Shown here piece after piece: positions 23,583 to 36,672 of a stretch of DNA of 64,000 nucleotides. The DNA comes from Myrica gale (taxonomy: Eukaryota > Streptophyta > Magnoliopsida > Fagales > Myricaceae). The notes under the pieces are model-generated. The model was not told the DNA's origin. It was given only the letters and a program-made list of their open reading frames with translations, and ran no database searches. Location of the stretch: positions 24,504,201 through 24,568,200 of the forward strand of contig OZ005603.1 of assembly GCA_963930655.1 (NCBI GenBank), read 5' to 3'. Each line of letters starts with the position of its first letter. The first letter of the stretch is position 1. A program made the position numbers and the translations under genes.

Positions 23583-23804
23583 AGAAAGGCTTTGAACTTC
23601 GAACTTCGAACTTCACAATCACAAGTCTTTCTTTCCCGGCGGACTTTCAGATCACCACGCTTTTGAAGACACAGTCTCTGAGTTCGCAATGTCGTTGGCA
23701 TATACAACATCTAGGGACCTTGCATCAACGTCTGCTTCTACAACATGCTCCGAATTGACCAAACTTATGATCTGTTGTTTCTACCGTCAGAAATCTTTGA
23801 ATCT

Positions 23805-24395
23805 AAGACAACAGAGGGTCAAAGTGATGGAATGACAGCGAAGTCTGAATTTCTGAGCACTGTCATGCGGGAACTTTCGGAAGTTGCTAAAGCAGAGGAT
23901 GCACTGCGGTCAAACAGTGAAATATGCATTTACCAAGTTCCCCACGGCCTAAAGGAAGACAATGAGAATGCTTGCAATCCACAGGTTGTCGACTTGGCGC
24001 TTTACTTCAGTAGTGAAGAACACCTAGCAATTCAGGATACGGATAAATGGCGCGCCTTTAACAAGGCCCTACAAACTAAAGTTGCGTTTGCAACCCAAAA
24101 TTTTACATTTACTAAAATTTTAACACAATAAAAAATTACAATATAATCTACCTCTTCCCATCACATCATTACTTTTCACTATAATAAATATTAAAAATCA
24201 TCTATCTCTTCACTTTTTCACCAAATTCGATACCGTAAAATTTTATAATCTCCAAAATTTTAATACTCAAACACACCATAAATGTGGTAAGGAGCCTGAT
24301 TCTGTTGATGAAAATCATCTAGGCAATGACTTGAAGTCTTATCTGGATGTTTTAAATTATCTTGAGGAAAGAGCGATGATTGAAGTAATCTTGAC
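23805..24395 (+). pseudogene. DUF247 (UPF0481) fragment split by a MITE
   Basis: DUF247-type motifs run SEICIYQVPHGLKEDNENA, NPQVVDLAL, EEHLAIQD, KWRAFNKAL, then stop at the MITE (24080-24278). They resume at about 24300 with NDLKSYLDVLNYLEERA in the order seen in intact DUF247 proteins. The usual SLGPYHHG motif is degraded to a diverged DLALYFSS. The family's roughly 400-residue body and C-terminal membrane segment are missing. A short segment near 23834 (GACAGCGAAGTCTGAATTTC) recurs at 24396, marking a further rearrangement. Confidence 0.75.
24080..24278. mobile_element. Tourist-like MITE inside the DUF247 fragment
   Basis: The termini AGTTGCGTTTG and CAAACACACCA are inverted, flanked on both sides by TAA, the 3-bp target of PIF/Harbinger transposons. 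The interior is A/T-rich with the CTTTTTCACCAAA block found in other copies here. It separates two DUF247 motifs that are adjacent in intact proteins. Confidence 0.65.
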
Positions 24396-24746
24396 AGCGA
24401 AGTCTGAATTTCTCAGCACTGTCAAGGTCTTACTGGTCAGATGGGCCCACTCTTCCTACCACCTCGTATGCCACCGTTAACAATCGAATTCGTTTAATGA
24501 TCAGGGCAGTCTGGTCATTCATCAATGACATTTTGGTCATTTCAGGAAAAACCGTTTCATTTGACGATAAATTTAAACGGGAGGGCGACGATTGAGTGAT
24601 TTTAAAATATATGAATCTCAAATTGTTAGTTTTGAAATATAGGAGTCTCAAATTGTTCATTTAAAAAAATAAGAGTTGTAACTTGATTTTTTTTCTCAAA
24701 AATATGGGTAACTATGAGTTTACTTTTTTTTTTTTTTTTTTTTTTT

Positions 24747-26990
24747 ACCTAATGAAAATATGGGGCCGGTGTTAACAAAGCACAAAGCGAACACGTATGC
24801 CTGTTTGATTCTTGTCTAGCATGACGCAGGAAGCACAATAGAAATCTAGAAAAAAAAAAAAGGAAGCACAGTAGAAGTTGTCAAAATATGGAAATTGTTC
24901 AAACTTCGAAGCCTATAGCTTATAGCCCGACCCATGTCTCTAAAAGCTGGTCGTGCCAGTTACCAATAAAAAGGTAAAACTCATTACAATAAAGTTTCGG
25001 TTCTTTTTTAAGCTCTTAAAAATAGTCTCTCTCTCTCTCTCTCCTTTTCCGCATTTTGTGGACACTCTCCTAATCCAAGGGACGGTCTCAGTGACCATTG
25101 GTTGTGTAATCGAGCTCTCGAAGACTTTCATCCCATTTTCCTACATATAGGGCTCTTTAAAGGGCATCGGAAAGTCAAAACTTTCTCTCTATGCTGCCCA
25201 GCATCTATTTCAAAAACTCTCTCTCTAAGACTTTCCCGAGTCACCTAGACCACAAGGCCCTGTAACCTTTAACCAAATCCCCTCCCCTAGCATTGTCTAA
25301 AACGTAACCTTTCCGTTTCCCTGGATTTTCTGGCCTTTGCAGATGTGGAAAATCACTTGTGGAAACATATTTGAGACCTAAGAACAGCGTTCATGCAGTT
25401 TCCGAGGATCTACATTGGAACCCCAAACATTCTTTGCTCCCAGCAGCTTGTTTACCGTATCCTCTCTTTCTACGTAATGAAAATGTCCGGTAACAAAATT
25501 AGGTTAATAAGAGGCTTTTCTCTGGTGACTGAATCGAAGTCAAATCAAGTAACTGGACTCTTATGCTCTCCCAAAGTCACTCTGACTAGTAGGTGGGATT
25601 ATGCTCCCAGATTTCTTGACTTAATTATCCAGTATATAGTGTAGATAAATTTTAAAGATTGCGATTTATTAATGGGTTAGTTAATAGATATTACCCATAA
25701 GATTTTCTTAAATAACTTAAATAAAAGAATGAATGTTTTGAAGATCTAATTTCTAAATTATAATCATCACCTTAAGGTTTCCAAAATTATGATACATTAT
25801 TATGAATTTACAAATTTGCGTTTTCTATATATAAAAAAACTAAACAAAAAAATGTGCAAAAAAGTTCAAAACAGTTCCGCATAGAGTACTGCATTATACG
25901 TGCTAGATAGGACTTCAATGGACTAATTAACTAATTGGGAACTCGCCCAATTTGTCCTTCCTGCCCAAAATCTCGTGTCTGAAGTGAGGGCGTGGACGCA
26001 TATAACTATGGCCAATTGGCCATTACTCCCATCAAGCATGCAGGTTTTGCAGAGTTCTCCAGACTCCAGCTATGATATTTTCGCAGATGCATCAAATTAA
26101 AGAAGCCTGATTCAGTACATAGTACATATGCGTTCGTACTAAATAAATATATATATATATATAATATACTATTTGATTTTCCATTACCGCGTAGCTGTAG
26201 CCTGTTTGACCTTTTCTTCTCTACAGCACCCTTCCAAAAGCCATAATAGCCCTAGAAACGTCTTCGTTCTCAGTGAGTTGGAGTCTACCCGCAGTATCTA
26301 GAGCTAGAGATTCTGCCTACGAAAACAGACCAAACTCAGCTTTGTCTTACCCAAAAAGGCTAGGAGACGTATAAAGCCTAACCTCTTTTTTTTTTAATCA
26401 TAAAGCCTAACCTCTTGAAAGAGAGGATTAAAACGAAGCGATGAAAAATTGTTCCGCTTGGCTCTGAAACCCCTGGACAAATTGCAGACTAGTTAAAGTA
26501 AACCAAAAAGAATTCCTCTAAACCCACCAAAGTTGACTAAGCCGGATTGCTTTGACGGACGGTCAACTACATTGCTTAGTTTTCCGAGCTGCTCAATTTT
26601 CTTTCATTCTTTAATTCGTTTTATTTTTTCAACAAAAAGTGGGAGAAGAGATCGAAAACAGATAAGAACGTGAAGACATAGTATAACATAACAACTACAA
26701 CACCAACAACGAAGAACATGCATGACTAGGAGTTCGTTCTCCGTTCAGTCATTTCAAACATGCACTGGGCCCCCACCTCCAATTCTGACCATTCACGAGC
26801 TCTGTCTCTCTCTCTCTCCAATATTCATTGAGGAGCTGCATGCTGTCATTCTGAGCTGAATGTACTGCTCCTTTACCGAGTCCAACTCGGTCCCCACCGA
26901 GTTTTTCCAGCATGAAATTGTAACAAATTGACCTCAGTTTGTGATATCTTTTACTTCCTTCAATACAACATGTCCTCATCGACTGAAAGT
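24747..26990. other. Intergenic DNA downstream of the IDD gene
   Basis: No recognisable protein. There is a CT microsatellite at 25026-25042 and TA runs at 26148-26167. The right end (about 26750-26990) is probably 3' UTR of the IDD gene. The short frames here resemble nothing. Confidence 0.5.
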
Positions 26991-26994
26991 GACT

Positions 26995-28880
26995 TCAATG
27001 GTTGCCAGTGAATTGGCTCAAACTCATAGCTGAGCCCATTGAAGCAAACTTTGCAAGTTCCTGCGGTGAGAAGGGCCGTTGAGATTCTCTCCCTCCCATG
27101 CCAAGAAAGTCCCTAGTTAGACTGCTTTCAATCCCGCTCGAGCCTCGATTATTCTTTAATGTAACTAGCTCATTCTGTGCTGCACTTGTTTGCATCATGA
27201 GCTGATCAAAACTGTTTGATGAACTTGCTAATGATATCAAATTGGAGCTGCCCAGTATTCCATCATCAGCCATGGGCATACTGGCAGTTGCTGTGAAATT
27301 CTCTGGCTGCTTTGCATTTTGAAAGACCTGGGGCATCTCATTTCTGTTTTGGTTGAGAGTATTAAAATTCGTTGTGTTTGAAGAAGAGGAGCTCATTACT
27401 CCAAAGCTGCCGCAAAAGACTGATGGGTTGCTTCTTGTAGAACCCATCTGTGCTGCCTTCTGCAAAAGTGCAGTGGCAGACATTGGAACGGCAGGCTTTG
27501 ATTGCTTGTTTTGGCTGTCGGAGTATAGAGAGGATAGGCTTTCCACCATATTTCCTTTGTTCCCTCCTTCCTCCTTCGGTTCATGAGGTGGTGCCGTTAG
27601 AGATGGACTTGCGTTTGTTGGAGTTGAAGCGCACTTATCAAACCCTTGGAACTGATTGAAGTTTCCAAAATTGGCCATAGGAGATGAACCAAAGATGTTG
27701 GCCGACGCCGCTTGCACCATTTCAGGAAAACTAGTAGAACTGGATGATGCGTAGAGATGAGAATTAGCTACCAGGTCGTTCGGATGAACTTGAGAATTTG
27801 CCTGGTTAAGCCATAGAGATAATCTGCGCTTCTGCTGATCTAAGCCAAGAGAATTGCCAATTGCCATGCCGTTGAAATCTGGTCGAAAACCTGGACCAAA
27901 GTGAGAAATTACAGTGGCATCTTGAACTCCACGACTGGACAATCCATGTGTTATGCCTAATTGAGCATTTATCACTGTTTCGCTCATTGAATCATTTCTG
28001 AAATTCAGATTCGTAGAGGCAAGTGAAGTAAGCCTAGCACTTTCATCAGCTAAGGCATCACAAAACGCTCTGTGAGTGATAAAGCTATCCTTCCTGTTTC
28101 AACCAAAGCAAACCTTATTCATTACCTAATCACAGGGTCGCATTTAATTCGAACCTAAAGCCATGAAACCCTCTACGTGAGCATTAATTTCTACTACAAC
28201 GTATACAAGATCCGAAAGAGAAATAAGAAGAGGAAAAAGAATACCTTGAAAAGAGGGTTCCACAGTCACACTTGTACTCCCTAGTCCCACAGGTCTTCGA
28301 ATGAGCTTTCCAGTCGGATTGAACTGCGTATTTCTTTGAACACTTCTCGCACTTCCATTTCTTCTCTCCGTGCTTCCTGCTGAAATGTTTCTTTATCCCA
28401 GTGAGGTCCCCAAGAGCTCTCGACCGGTCGTGGTGGACGCAGGTCTTTTCTGGACAGATATAAACCTTCTTCCGGACCTCCTTGTTGGTCCTTTGACGGA
28501 GCTTCCATGGAAGATTGTGACCCCTTCGATGAAGTTGTAGATTCTGATCCCGCTGGAAGCCTTTATTGCAAATTTCGCAGATGAATCGGTTTGTTGCCAT
28601 GAGAGTCTTCGGTGAAAGAGCAATAACCTCAGCATCTGGATCTGTTAAGAAGATTAATAGAAAACCATATAAGAAAAAAATTCATCAAAAGGGAAGAAAG
28701 GAAAGAAGATGTTGAAAATAAGTACAGCTACATAAAACATGCTTTACCTGGTGTTCCTGGAAGATTTCTTTTCTTCTTGACAGCTGGATTAGGATCAGCT
28801 TTAGGGTTAGGGTTTGCATTCTTTTCTTGAGCAAATCCTCCGATTGAAGAGGGTACCGAAAAAGAGTCGCCGGACATCAT
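26995..28880 (-). CDS. INDETERMINATE DOMAIN (IDD) C2H2 zinc-finger transcription factor
   Basis: Plant nuclear DNA-binding factor of the IDD family, often partnering with DELLA or SHR/SCR proteins. Exons: 28748-28880, 28245-28641 and 26995-28093, GT-AG and in phase, 542 residues. A basic KKKRNLPGTPDPDAEV patch (nuclear signal) precedes four fingers from residue 64: FICEICNKGFQRDQNLQLH, YICPEKTCVHHDRSRALGD, WKCEKCSKKYAVQSDWKAH, YKCDCGTLFSRKDSFITH. The C-terminal half has the family's RLSLWLNQ (an LxLxL, EAR-like motif), SATALLQKAAQMGS, SLTRDFLGMGG and ELAKFASMGSAMSLSQ. The ending and the overall layout suggest the IDD4/IDD5/IDD6 branch, but I do not assign an orthologue. Two adjacent ATG codons open the frame; the second (28877) is equally possible. 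Confidence 0.94.
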
Positions 28881-29450
28881 CGGTATTTGAATTCTCAAAA
28901 CGGGTTGCTCGTGAAAAGGTTAAGACCGAGCGTACTGAAAGAGATATCTAACAAGCTGGGATTTTCCAAACACAAAGAGATAAATCTTTGGTAGTATTCA
29001 AATCTTTGACGCTCCGATTCTACCAAAAGACAAGAAAACACCCAACTTAAGCTTGAATCTAAACCACCCTACCCCCCCAAAAAAGCTAAAGCTTCGGACT
29101 CTTCTAACAGAGATCTGGTTTGCTTTGTTTGTTTGATCTCAGAAAGAAAACACCAAAAACCATGATGGCTGAGGAGAATATCTCATCTTATATTCTATTT
29201 CCTTTCGCTGTCTATGCAGTTGTAGTTTTACGCGTAGCCTCTCTTTTATCTTGCTCTTGTCCTCAAAGTCCGTCAGCCATAGATTGAGATGGGCCACCAC
29301 TGTCAATCCCCTCTCTCTCTCTCTCACACACACGCACTGTTGTAGAAATGTGTGTAAGGCAGTGAGCTGCTTGCTGCCAGAATGTGTAGGATTGTGTGTC
29401 TTTTTGTAGCTTTTTGAGCTCATACTCCAATTATTATGTTTATAAAAATT
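28881..29450 (-). promoter_or_regulatory. 5' leader and probable core promoter of the IDD gene
   Basis: On the minus strand a TATA-like TTTTTATAAAC lies near 29437-29448, about 560 bp upstream of the start codon. A mixed CT/CA microsatellite (29310-29334) lies between. The leader appears long and has no coding frame I trust. Confidence 0.4.
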
Positions 29451-32050
29451 GATCGTCGACCATATAAAGTACTGACAGAGTCCTTAGCAAAAAAAGTACT
29501 GACAGAGTAATAAAATAGTCAAGAAAGTAAAAACTGAGGGGCTGTACATTTTAAAAACTCAAACGATGAGAGGGTTTTACCAGCGGGTGATGAGAAAAGG
29601 GTTCTTACAAAAGGTGTTTGCCTTTATGGCCCTTGATCAGGAAGGAAATGATTAAGCTATAATTAAAGATAGGCCCCATTCATCAGCATGCTGAATCAGA
29701 GGTTCTGAGAGAGCAGACACACAAGAAGAGGAGGTTGAGTTACGTTTCACGAGGCAGATGATCATATATAGGACCGTCCGTGATACCTCTGTCTCAGGCG
29801 GGACCCAACAATGAGACTGTGATTTCTGCACCTCCATCGTCCCGGAAAGTATATGAGTGCATGTGGCAGTGTTACATCTCCATTGCACTGATGTTGATGA
29901 TGACGAGGACATCGATACGATTCATATACATATACGTAACGTATAAAATTACAATACCACTGGGTCGGACTGCTGGTATTGCTACGATGTAACATGTTAG
30001 GAGTAATTTGGACCACATCATGAGCACACTGCCACAAACTAGCCGTCGGTCATGTCTTTTTTCGAATCAAATAGCCTTGATTCATTAGCTCGATTCATTG
30101 CCCTTGAATTCAATTAGTTATTCAAGTAAATCCATTTAAGAACAGCAGGGAAGATCATCTGATATTACCCTAGCTGCTAGCGTGTCTCGAGCTATGTTTT
30201 TCCGACCGAAATAAATGGTCAGCCCATTATACGATTCGAACGGTAATACATCCACGAATGGCGCCCTTGAAGAATGTCCTGTTCTTGAGCAGCTTGTCTT
30301 GGAAAGATATTTGGCTGATGCAGTGTGAGCAACTTCCAGAAGTCTCGACTCCGTATTGTTGGTTACAGTCATCATTAAGCTGTAGATATTGCAAAACCGC
30401 GTTTTTTAAAGAACAAATTAGAAAGGTACTTCTGTTTCAAACTTTAGCTGTTACTTGGTTTATACGCTAGTTGACTTCCATTGCAATTAGGTGCGGTAGG
30501 GGCGGCCAAATGATTAGTTACCACCCTAAATCCACTAATATGTTCTAGAAGTTTTAAAACACGTTAACCCGATATTGTGAGCTTGCTAGTAGTCATGAAC
30601 TTGTATCATATACTCGTAGTCCTGAACAATTCTGTTCCCACAACGTTTTGAAAACTCAACGTTAAACTTACTCCAAACCCATTCAGATAATTTGAAAAGG
30701 GTCTGGATTCATCGGTGTCCTCATCAAGTTCAGTAATGTCATCCTAGCAGGCTGAATCAAAATCTTCGACAGTGCAATTATTAGAATAGAGCCACCGAAG
30801 CATCAATCACGCACAAGAGGGCTCACACGGGCATAGACTTGACCGTGTCAACGACATGCCAGAATTTGAACTCAAACCAGATCAGGGGGCCGGCAACGTG
30901 GAGTGTTTCATTATTTACAGCGAACGTCTTTATCCGAGCTGACTTTGAGCTGCAGACGCGCTTTTGCGCGCATCTCACACCAAAATAATTGATGAAATTA
31001 ATGGAGCAAACGGGAAACCATGGAGAGGATCTTGTACACAGATTTGCGCCTCATTAGATAATTCAACTGCTTTGGCTCCATGCATTCGGAGCTTCTTACC
31101 AAGCAGTTGATGCTTCCTCATCCCAATTCAGTATCCGATGCTCTTTTTCTTACACAAACACATGCAACGTATAAACAAATACACAAAACCCCATGTGTTA
31201 GTTCCGTAGATCAAAACCCTAATACCCAGGTAGGGGAGAAGAGAATGATTTTGTATATTATATGTCCGACCATATCATATAATATTATGACATCCTTTTG
31301 CATCGATCCATATCCATTGCGTATACTTGATTCCCCCGTCTGCCCCCCAATGCACGTAGAGATGGCCCGTGGCCTCTTTCTTTATTATTCCTTCAACTGC
31401 TTGGTCTTGCTGGGAAATATTTAACAATAGAGCATCCGAGCACTTGATTCGCTTGAGATTAAAAAAACACAGAAAGTACCGCAAAACACGTTTAAGGGGT
31501 CAGATCTTCAAAGACCCTAAATATTATTTTATTGATATCTGTAGGAACGTCCTTTTCAAGAAATATTAACTTATGGAAGTAATGTCTTCTCAATACACAA
31601 GTGTACGGAAAATTATTTTTGAGAACAATAGTCTGCCCGCCCCCATGGGATATTAATTCCTTTCGTATAAAAAAGGGGATTTATATACGGAATATATACT
31701 GAGTAACTCTGTACGTACAGTTCAATTGCGCGGATATAAAAATTAACTCTTCAATCTTTGGCATGTAGCTTATAATTATGACACGGTACATATAATATAT
31801 AAATATGAATACAATTACGTACATTAATGTGTGTATATTTTGTTTTTTTTTTCACGTAAACCCATATTATTATTTTCTAAGTTAGCATGTTATAATCTAA
31901 GGGTCTGTAAAAATATGGGGCCTAGCCCCATCCTTGAGTTCTCAACCAGAGTACAGATCTAGAGAGATGCCCAGCATTTGGGTCAGAGGAAAATACAAGA
32001 AGCTAACTACGTCGTAGAGCAGCCTAACAGATGCTTAAACCTTATAGCTT

Positions 32051-32106
<56 letters not shown>

Positions 32107-35100
32107 CTACATAGAGAGAGAGAGAGAGAGGGGGAGAGAGGGGGGGGGGGCTTTTAGATATGTTCGTAGGTAAGTAAGAGGTAGTACCGTAATTTGTAAC
32201 TGGCAGTTTGGGACTTGGGAATTAAGAATACACTTTCTGTAGACAATAATGTCAAACAGCTAGCGACATAACAAATTAAGACATATAAATATGTTTGGCT
32301 ACGATAATTCCATGATACCCTCCTTCGGGAGTTAGCTTAACAGAACATGATGGGTCTGCTATCTATATGGGAGGGATTAAGATCATGCATGTATTCTGAT
32401 CTATCGGTTACTAATTATTTGAATTTCAGAAAGCGGGTGTGTATATATATATTAATTAGTTGGTCTAATATTCACTGAACGGGTCAGCAGATCTAATTCA
32501 ATTAATTAATTATATTGGCGGCCTTCTCTCGCAACCTCCAATTAATTAAACTTCGAATTTCCCCTGTATTTCATATATAATCTCAATGGCCAAATGAAGA
32601 AAATTAACAACCTATAAGATTTCGATTATCGTAGGTGATGGCCTGATGGGGTACGAAGCTACGTACGTACATGTAAGACCAATTTTTCCAACTAGCCTCG
32701 TGTGACACGGAGAATTATCAAAACGCTTGTGGTTCTCCATGGCCATCGATCATGTTTACAATTGTACTTTTTAATAGTTGATGCTGGTATACAAGAGAAC
32801 TATACGGAAAGAAAATTTCAAGTTTAACCATCGCCGTACGTGGGTCTCCATGGCCATCGGAAATACCCTCGGGCTTCGAGATCGAAGTACTCCTTGCACG
32901 ACGACATGCATGAATTAGATCCATAGCCAAAGATTATGATGTCCTCCATGGCCATAGCTAGGGACCTGAGAGTTTGGAGTCCTCGAACATGGCTTCTAGC
33001 CATGGCTAGGGAAGAGGGTAAGTATCCACTAAAATAGAACCATTTACTTCAAATTTTGGCCAAAATTTAGAAGAAAAATTACAATTCAAATTGTTTGGTA
33101 GGATGTAATCACAGTACTATTCCCCTTTACTATACGTCATCAGAGTTTTTAATAAAAATTTGGAGATAGTTCTTATTTCTGAAAGAAAAGAAAAAGAAAA
33201 ACATTGCACCCATAATTTGATCCATGTGTTAATCTTCTCATGAATCTCTAAACATGTTGAGGAATTATTTATTTCCATCAAAAAAATTAGAGTATATTCC
33301 CGCCTATAAAACTGTCTAGAGATTGGAGATTGCCATCACAATTTATATTTATATACGTCACCAGTTTCCTTGTTTTAAAATGTTGATGCTCGTAAACTAA
33401 ATGTGACCAGGAATAAGTTGGCTTGGAGCTGTCGGCGAACAGAGGACTCCCATTATTTTTGTATATCATCTGAATAGCAAGAGAGCGTGGTTTAAAGCTA
33501 TCAGGTTAAGACAACGTATTTTAAAATCAATATTTACAATTCTCTGTTTTAGGACAATCGAGCAGGGTTTACTGTGAAATCTTTTTTTACTTGATGCTTT
33601 TTTTTTTGGTAGGGGAACAAGCCATTTTGTACGCCTTTTATGTATTTTATTTAGTAAAATATCAATAAAAGTTCACCTAAAAGTTTTCTGATCTAACTGT
33701 TCATGTGTTAGTATTATGGTTGGTTAAGTGGTTGAATCGACATGATAATATAGGACATTGCTAACATTAGAGGGCGAGGCTACACTCATATTAATTCGAG
33801 GTATTAAACACCTTCTATGATCTAGAGTACAGTTCATCCCAATAGATGGATCATACAGTCCCATATCGTATATATATAGAATTATTTTCTTCTGTCGTTT
33901 TCGGAAACCGGGTTATATATAGATTTATATAGTATAATGCAGTCCCAGAATGGCAAAATGTGTTGTGTTTTCGGCAGTGCAGTATGAGATAACTGATAAG
34001 CACTTAATAACAAGGTGCCAGCGATTTGTGTTGGAATAGTACTCTCTAAGACAGAAGGAACATGGCAAAGATAAGACATACCAAGGAGTAAACGACACGA
34101 AGGGGAATCCTGGGGGTATCGAGATATGTCCTTATAGTGTCTCCCAAGTCCCACCCCCACTTCTTTCTTTTTCTCGTTCTATTCCTTGGAGCTTTGCAGA
34201 TATTTGAAGGTATAGTATGGGAAGGAATAAAGTCGAGAAAATCATATGTACCAAAATTAGTGCCGTGTATTTTCTGATGTAGTAGTTATAAATGTCTGCC
34301 TCCACTGCAGGTACATAAAATGTACAGTGATCAGAAATGTCTTAGACGTACTTTTTTTTAAGTAGTCTTAGACGTACTTGAGGGTGCCACTTTGTCTTGC
34401 TCTAGTGTCGGCATTTGGAAAAGCAGCTCTTTGGGCACTAACTTGACCTACTTGTTTGGCATTTGATCATTTGTAGTTGAATACAAATTCAAATACTTGA
34501 TGGACTAGGCCTTTCAATTATATAGTCGGCTTCCATAAATAGGCAAATTCAACAGTATTTACGTAGCTAGTTACCGTGATCATCTTTGATTATTTGTTGC
34601 TATTCAAATCCATCCAAATAAAAAGCCGAGATTACCTAATAATTCTCAGTAGATCCTAATAATTATCAGAAGATCCAACGCCAAGGGTGACTGCTGACCA
34701 AAATTTTTGTTTATAAAAATTAATGAAAAAGTGAAAGAAGAGATAATTTGAATAGTTTTTTTATGTTTATTGTAATGAAAATAAATAATTTGAAGGGGAA
34801 ATATATTATTTTATAATTTTTTATTAGACTAGGACTGGTCTAATATTTGGGACATACCAATTCTAGCTTGCTTCCTGTTGAACTATCTGAGTTGGCAATC
34901 TCTGTACAACTTCCATTTGGCTAAGCAGTATTCTAGAGAATATGAAGTGATCAAATGCACCATAAATAGTATATATCTAAAACTAAGAAGACATTTTTCA
35001 CTTTCCTGATCGGCTTCTTGAAGAATGTCTAGCACCAAAAGGTTAAGAATGTGGGACAAATGGGTTGCTTTCCCTCTCATTTAACCCGCCTACAGTAGTT

Positions 35101-35222
35101 TCCGGATTCAATCCTATATGTATTGGTTTCCCTCCTCTCATTCCACCCCGCCCCCAGGCCCACGTACCAGATCCTATTCTATTTTGTCACCTAATTTTGT
35201 TCCTTTCCCGGGTAACATTATA
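29451..35222. other. Long intergenic region without recognised genes
   Basis: Almost 6 kb with only short unconvincing frames. Notable contents are the microsatellite at 32053-32150, two loosely similar minus-strand segments (32718-32930 and 33287-33469), and AT-rich stretches. I found no tRNA, rRNA or known microRNA sequence. Confidence 0.5.
32053..32150. repeat. Compound microsatellite (AT)26, (AG)n, G10
   Basis: 26 AT repeats (32053-32104) are followed by an AG run (32113-32130), mixed GA/G sequence and ten G. Such loci are prone to length variation and to assembly error. Confidence 0.95.
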
Positions 35223-35227
35223 CCATC

Positions 35228-35895
35228 CTATGGGAATATAATTTTTCAGACCAAATAGAAAGGAAACAGGCCCTGGCCCGGACAGAAAAGGCAGAGGCCC
35301 ATCCTAATATCGATAATTAGATCTCCTCAACCGCAAATCACTATTAAGGGGAGTTAATCATCTGATTTCATGACAAAGACGATGTTAGAAAGAATAAAAT
35401 CTAGTCATTAAATGAGCAAACAAGAACGACCTTATTGAAGACCAATGGGGAGAAAGAAGGGAAAAGTGTGCCCCAATTAATTAATGAGGGGCTGAGGGTA
35501 CATGATAAAAAGAAACCGTCATAAAAGAAAAGGGAGAAATGGGGGAGCAGGGGGATAACAGGCCAAAGTCCTATAAGCCACGACCCAAAAAGGAAAGAGG
35601 AAGGATAAATAGAGAAATAAAGAAGCAGAAAGGTACGCACATTCTCTCTCATATTCTCTCACTTATAATCGAACCAGTAAACAAAAGATAGAGAAAAATG
35701 GCAACTGACTATGGCATCGGAGAAATCCCCATAGGGAGAGGACCCCGGGTCCTAGCTTGTTTTCTTTGCTTGTATGAGGAAGAAAGGAGAGCTTGCGCTT
35801 TTCAACTCATCCCAAGCGCTAGACTTAAAGCCCAGCTCCCTCGGGTTCCTGGCCCAGTGGACACTGTGATAGACCGGATAAAATTGGTTTCATCA
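35228..35895 (+). repeat. Left LTR of the Tat-like element
   Basis: Aligns with 43992-44697 throughout, with many point differences. The first bases are mutated (CTATGGG where the right LTR has TGATGGG), and about 60 bp present in the right LTR are absent after CACTATT near 35347. It ends TTCATCA. A frame starting at 35698 runs out of the LTR and is not a gene. Confidence 0.88.
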
Positions 35896-36672
35896 ACTGG
35901 CACCGTCTGTGGGAATCCCTTAAACTGGTTATCTCATCTTACTTGCTGCGAGCAAGAAAGCTTTCTAAAATTCTTTCGTAAATATAAACATGGCAAATGG
36001 CTACAGAGGGCTCTCCTCATGGAAAAGCAATTGCGATAACCCCGGATCCACCTCCTCCACAGGTCAGTAGTACTCAAACTGAGATTGACACATAGGGAAC
36101 GACACAGATCCCACCTATTCCTGTGGAAAATCCCCATCCCGAGAGCTTTTTTAGTCAGATTCTATGAACCCCCTGCAGGGAGAGCCACTTTGTGGCATTC
36201 GGGTACGTCCCCCAGGAAGTACCGACCCTCGACCTTCGAGAACAGTCCGGGAAGCTAGTGACCGCCTCAGTGACCTGAAAAATAATTTTGGGTACGTCTC
36301 AAGATGAATAGAGGAAATGCGCACCCAGAGTGAAAGGTTGTTTAGCCAATTGGTGGGTAGCCTTTATACTTGACGATCAAATCAATAGTCTTCGTGGAAA
36401 ACCCCAGAAAGGACAAATCTACCCCCAGAAAAGCTATTCAGGTTAACGAGGAAGCGATTCGGGTTAATGAGAAGAACTAATAGAGTAGGCTTCAGGAAAT
36501 GGAACGAGCACTGGAAGTAATGCGAAGCGAAGTAAGGGGAAAACATTCCTCAACCCTGAACAATCTCGTCCATCAAACTGATTCTCCTTTTATTCACCAA
36601 ATTTTGGAGTATCCAACCCCACCAAAATAGCGAGCCCCACTTGTAGAAACTTTTGACTGGTCAAGGGACTCC

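Larger units (their letters stand above)
21733..24723. mobile_element. Mutator-like element carrying host gene fragments (Pack-MULE candidate)
   Basis: The left end GGGTAAACTCATAATTAG and its surroundings recur in inverted, diverged form at the right end (24540-24723). Similarity runs over about 160-190 bp, including shared blocks such as ATCAAGTTACAAC and AACAATTTGA. Long terminal inverted repeats of this kind are typical of Mutator-like elements. The target-site duplication is unreadable because poly(T) lies on both sides (23 T at 24724-24746). The interior holds an ABCG fragment, a GC-rich hairpin region, a WAT1-like fragment and a DUF247 fragment, on both strands and without transposase. 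Confidence 0.62.

Noticed and set aside
35698-36039. Gene starting in the left LTR
   Set aside because: The frame crosses the LTR end and primer-binding site; it has no domain and its right-LTR counterpart is interrupted.
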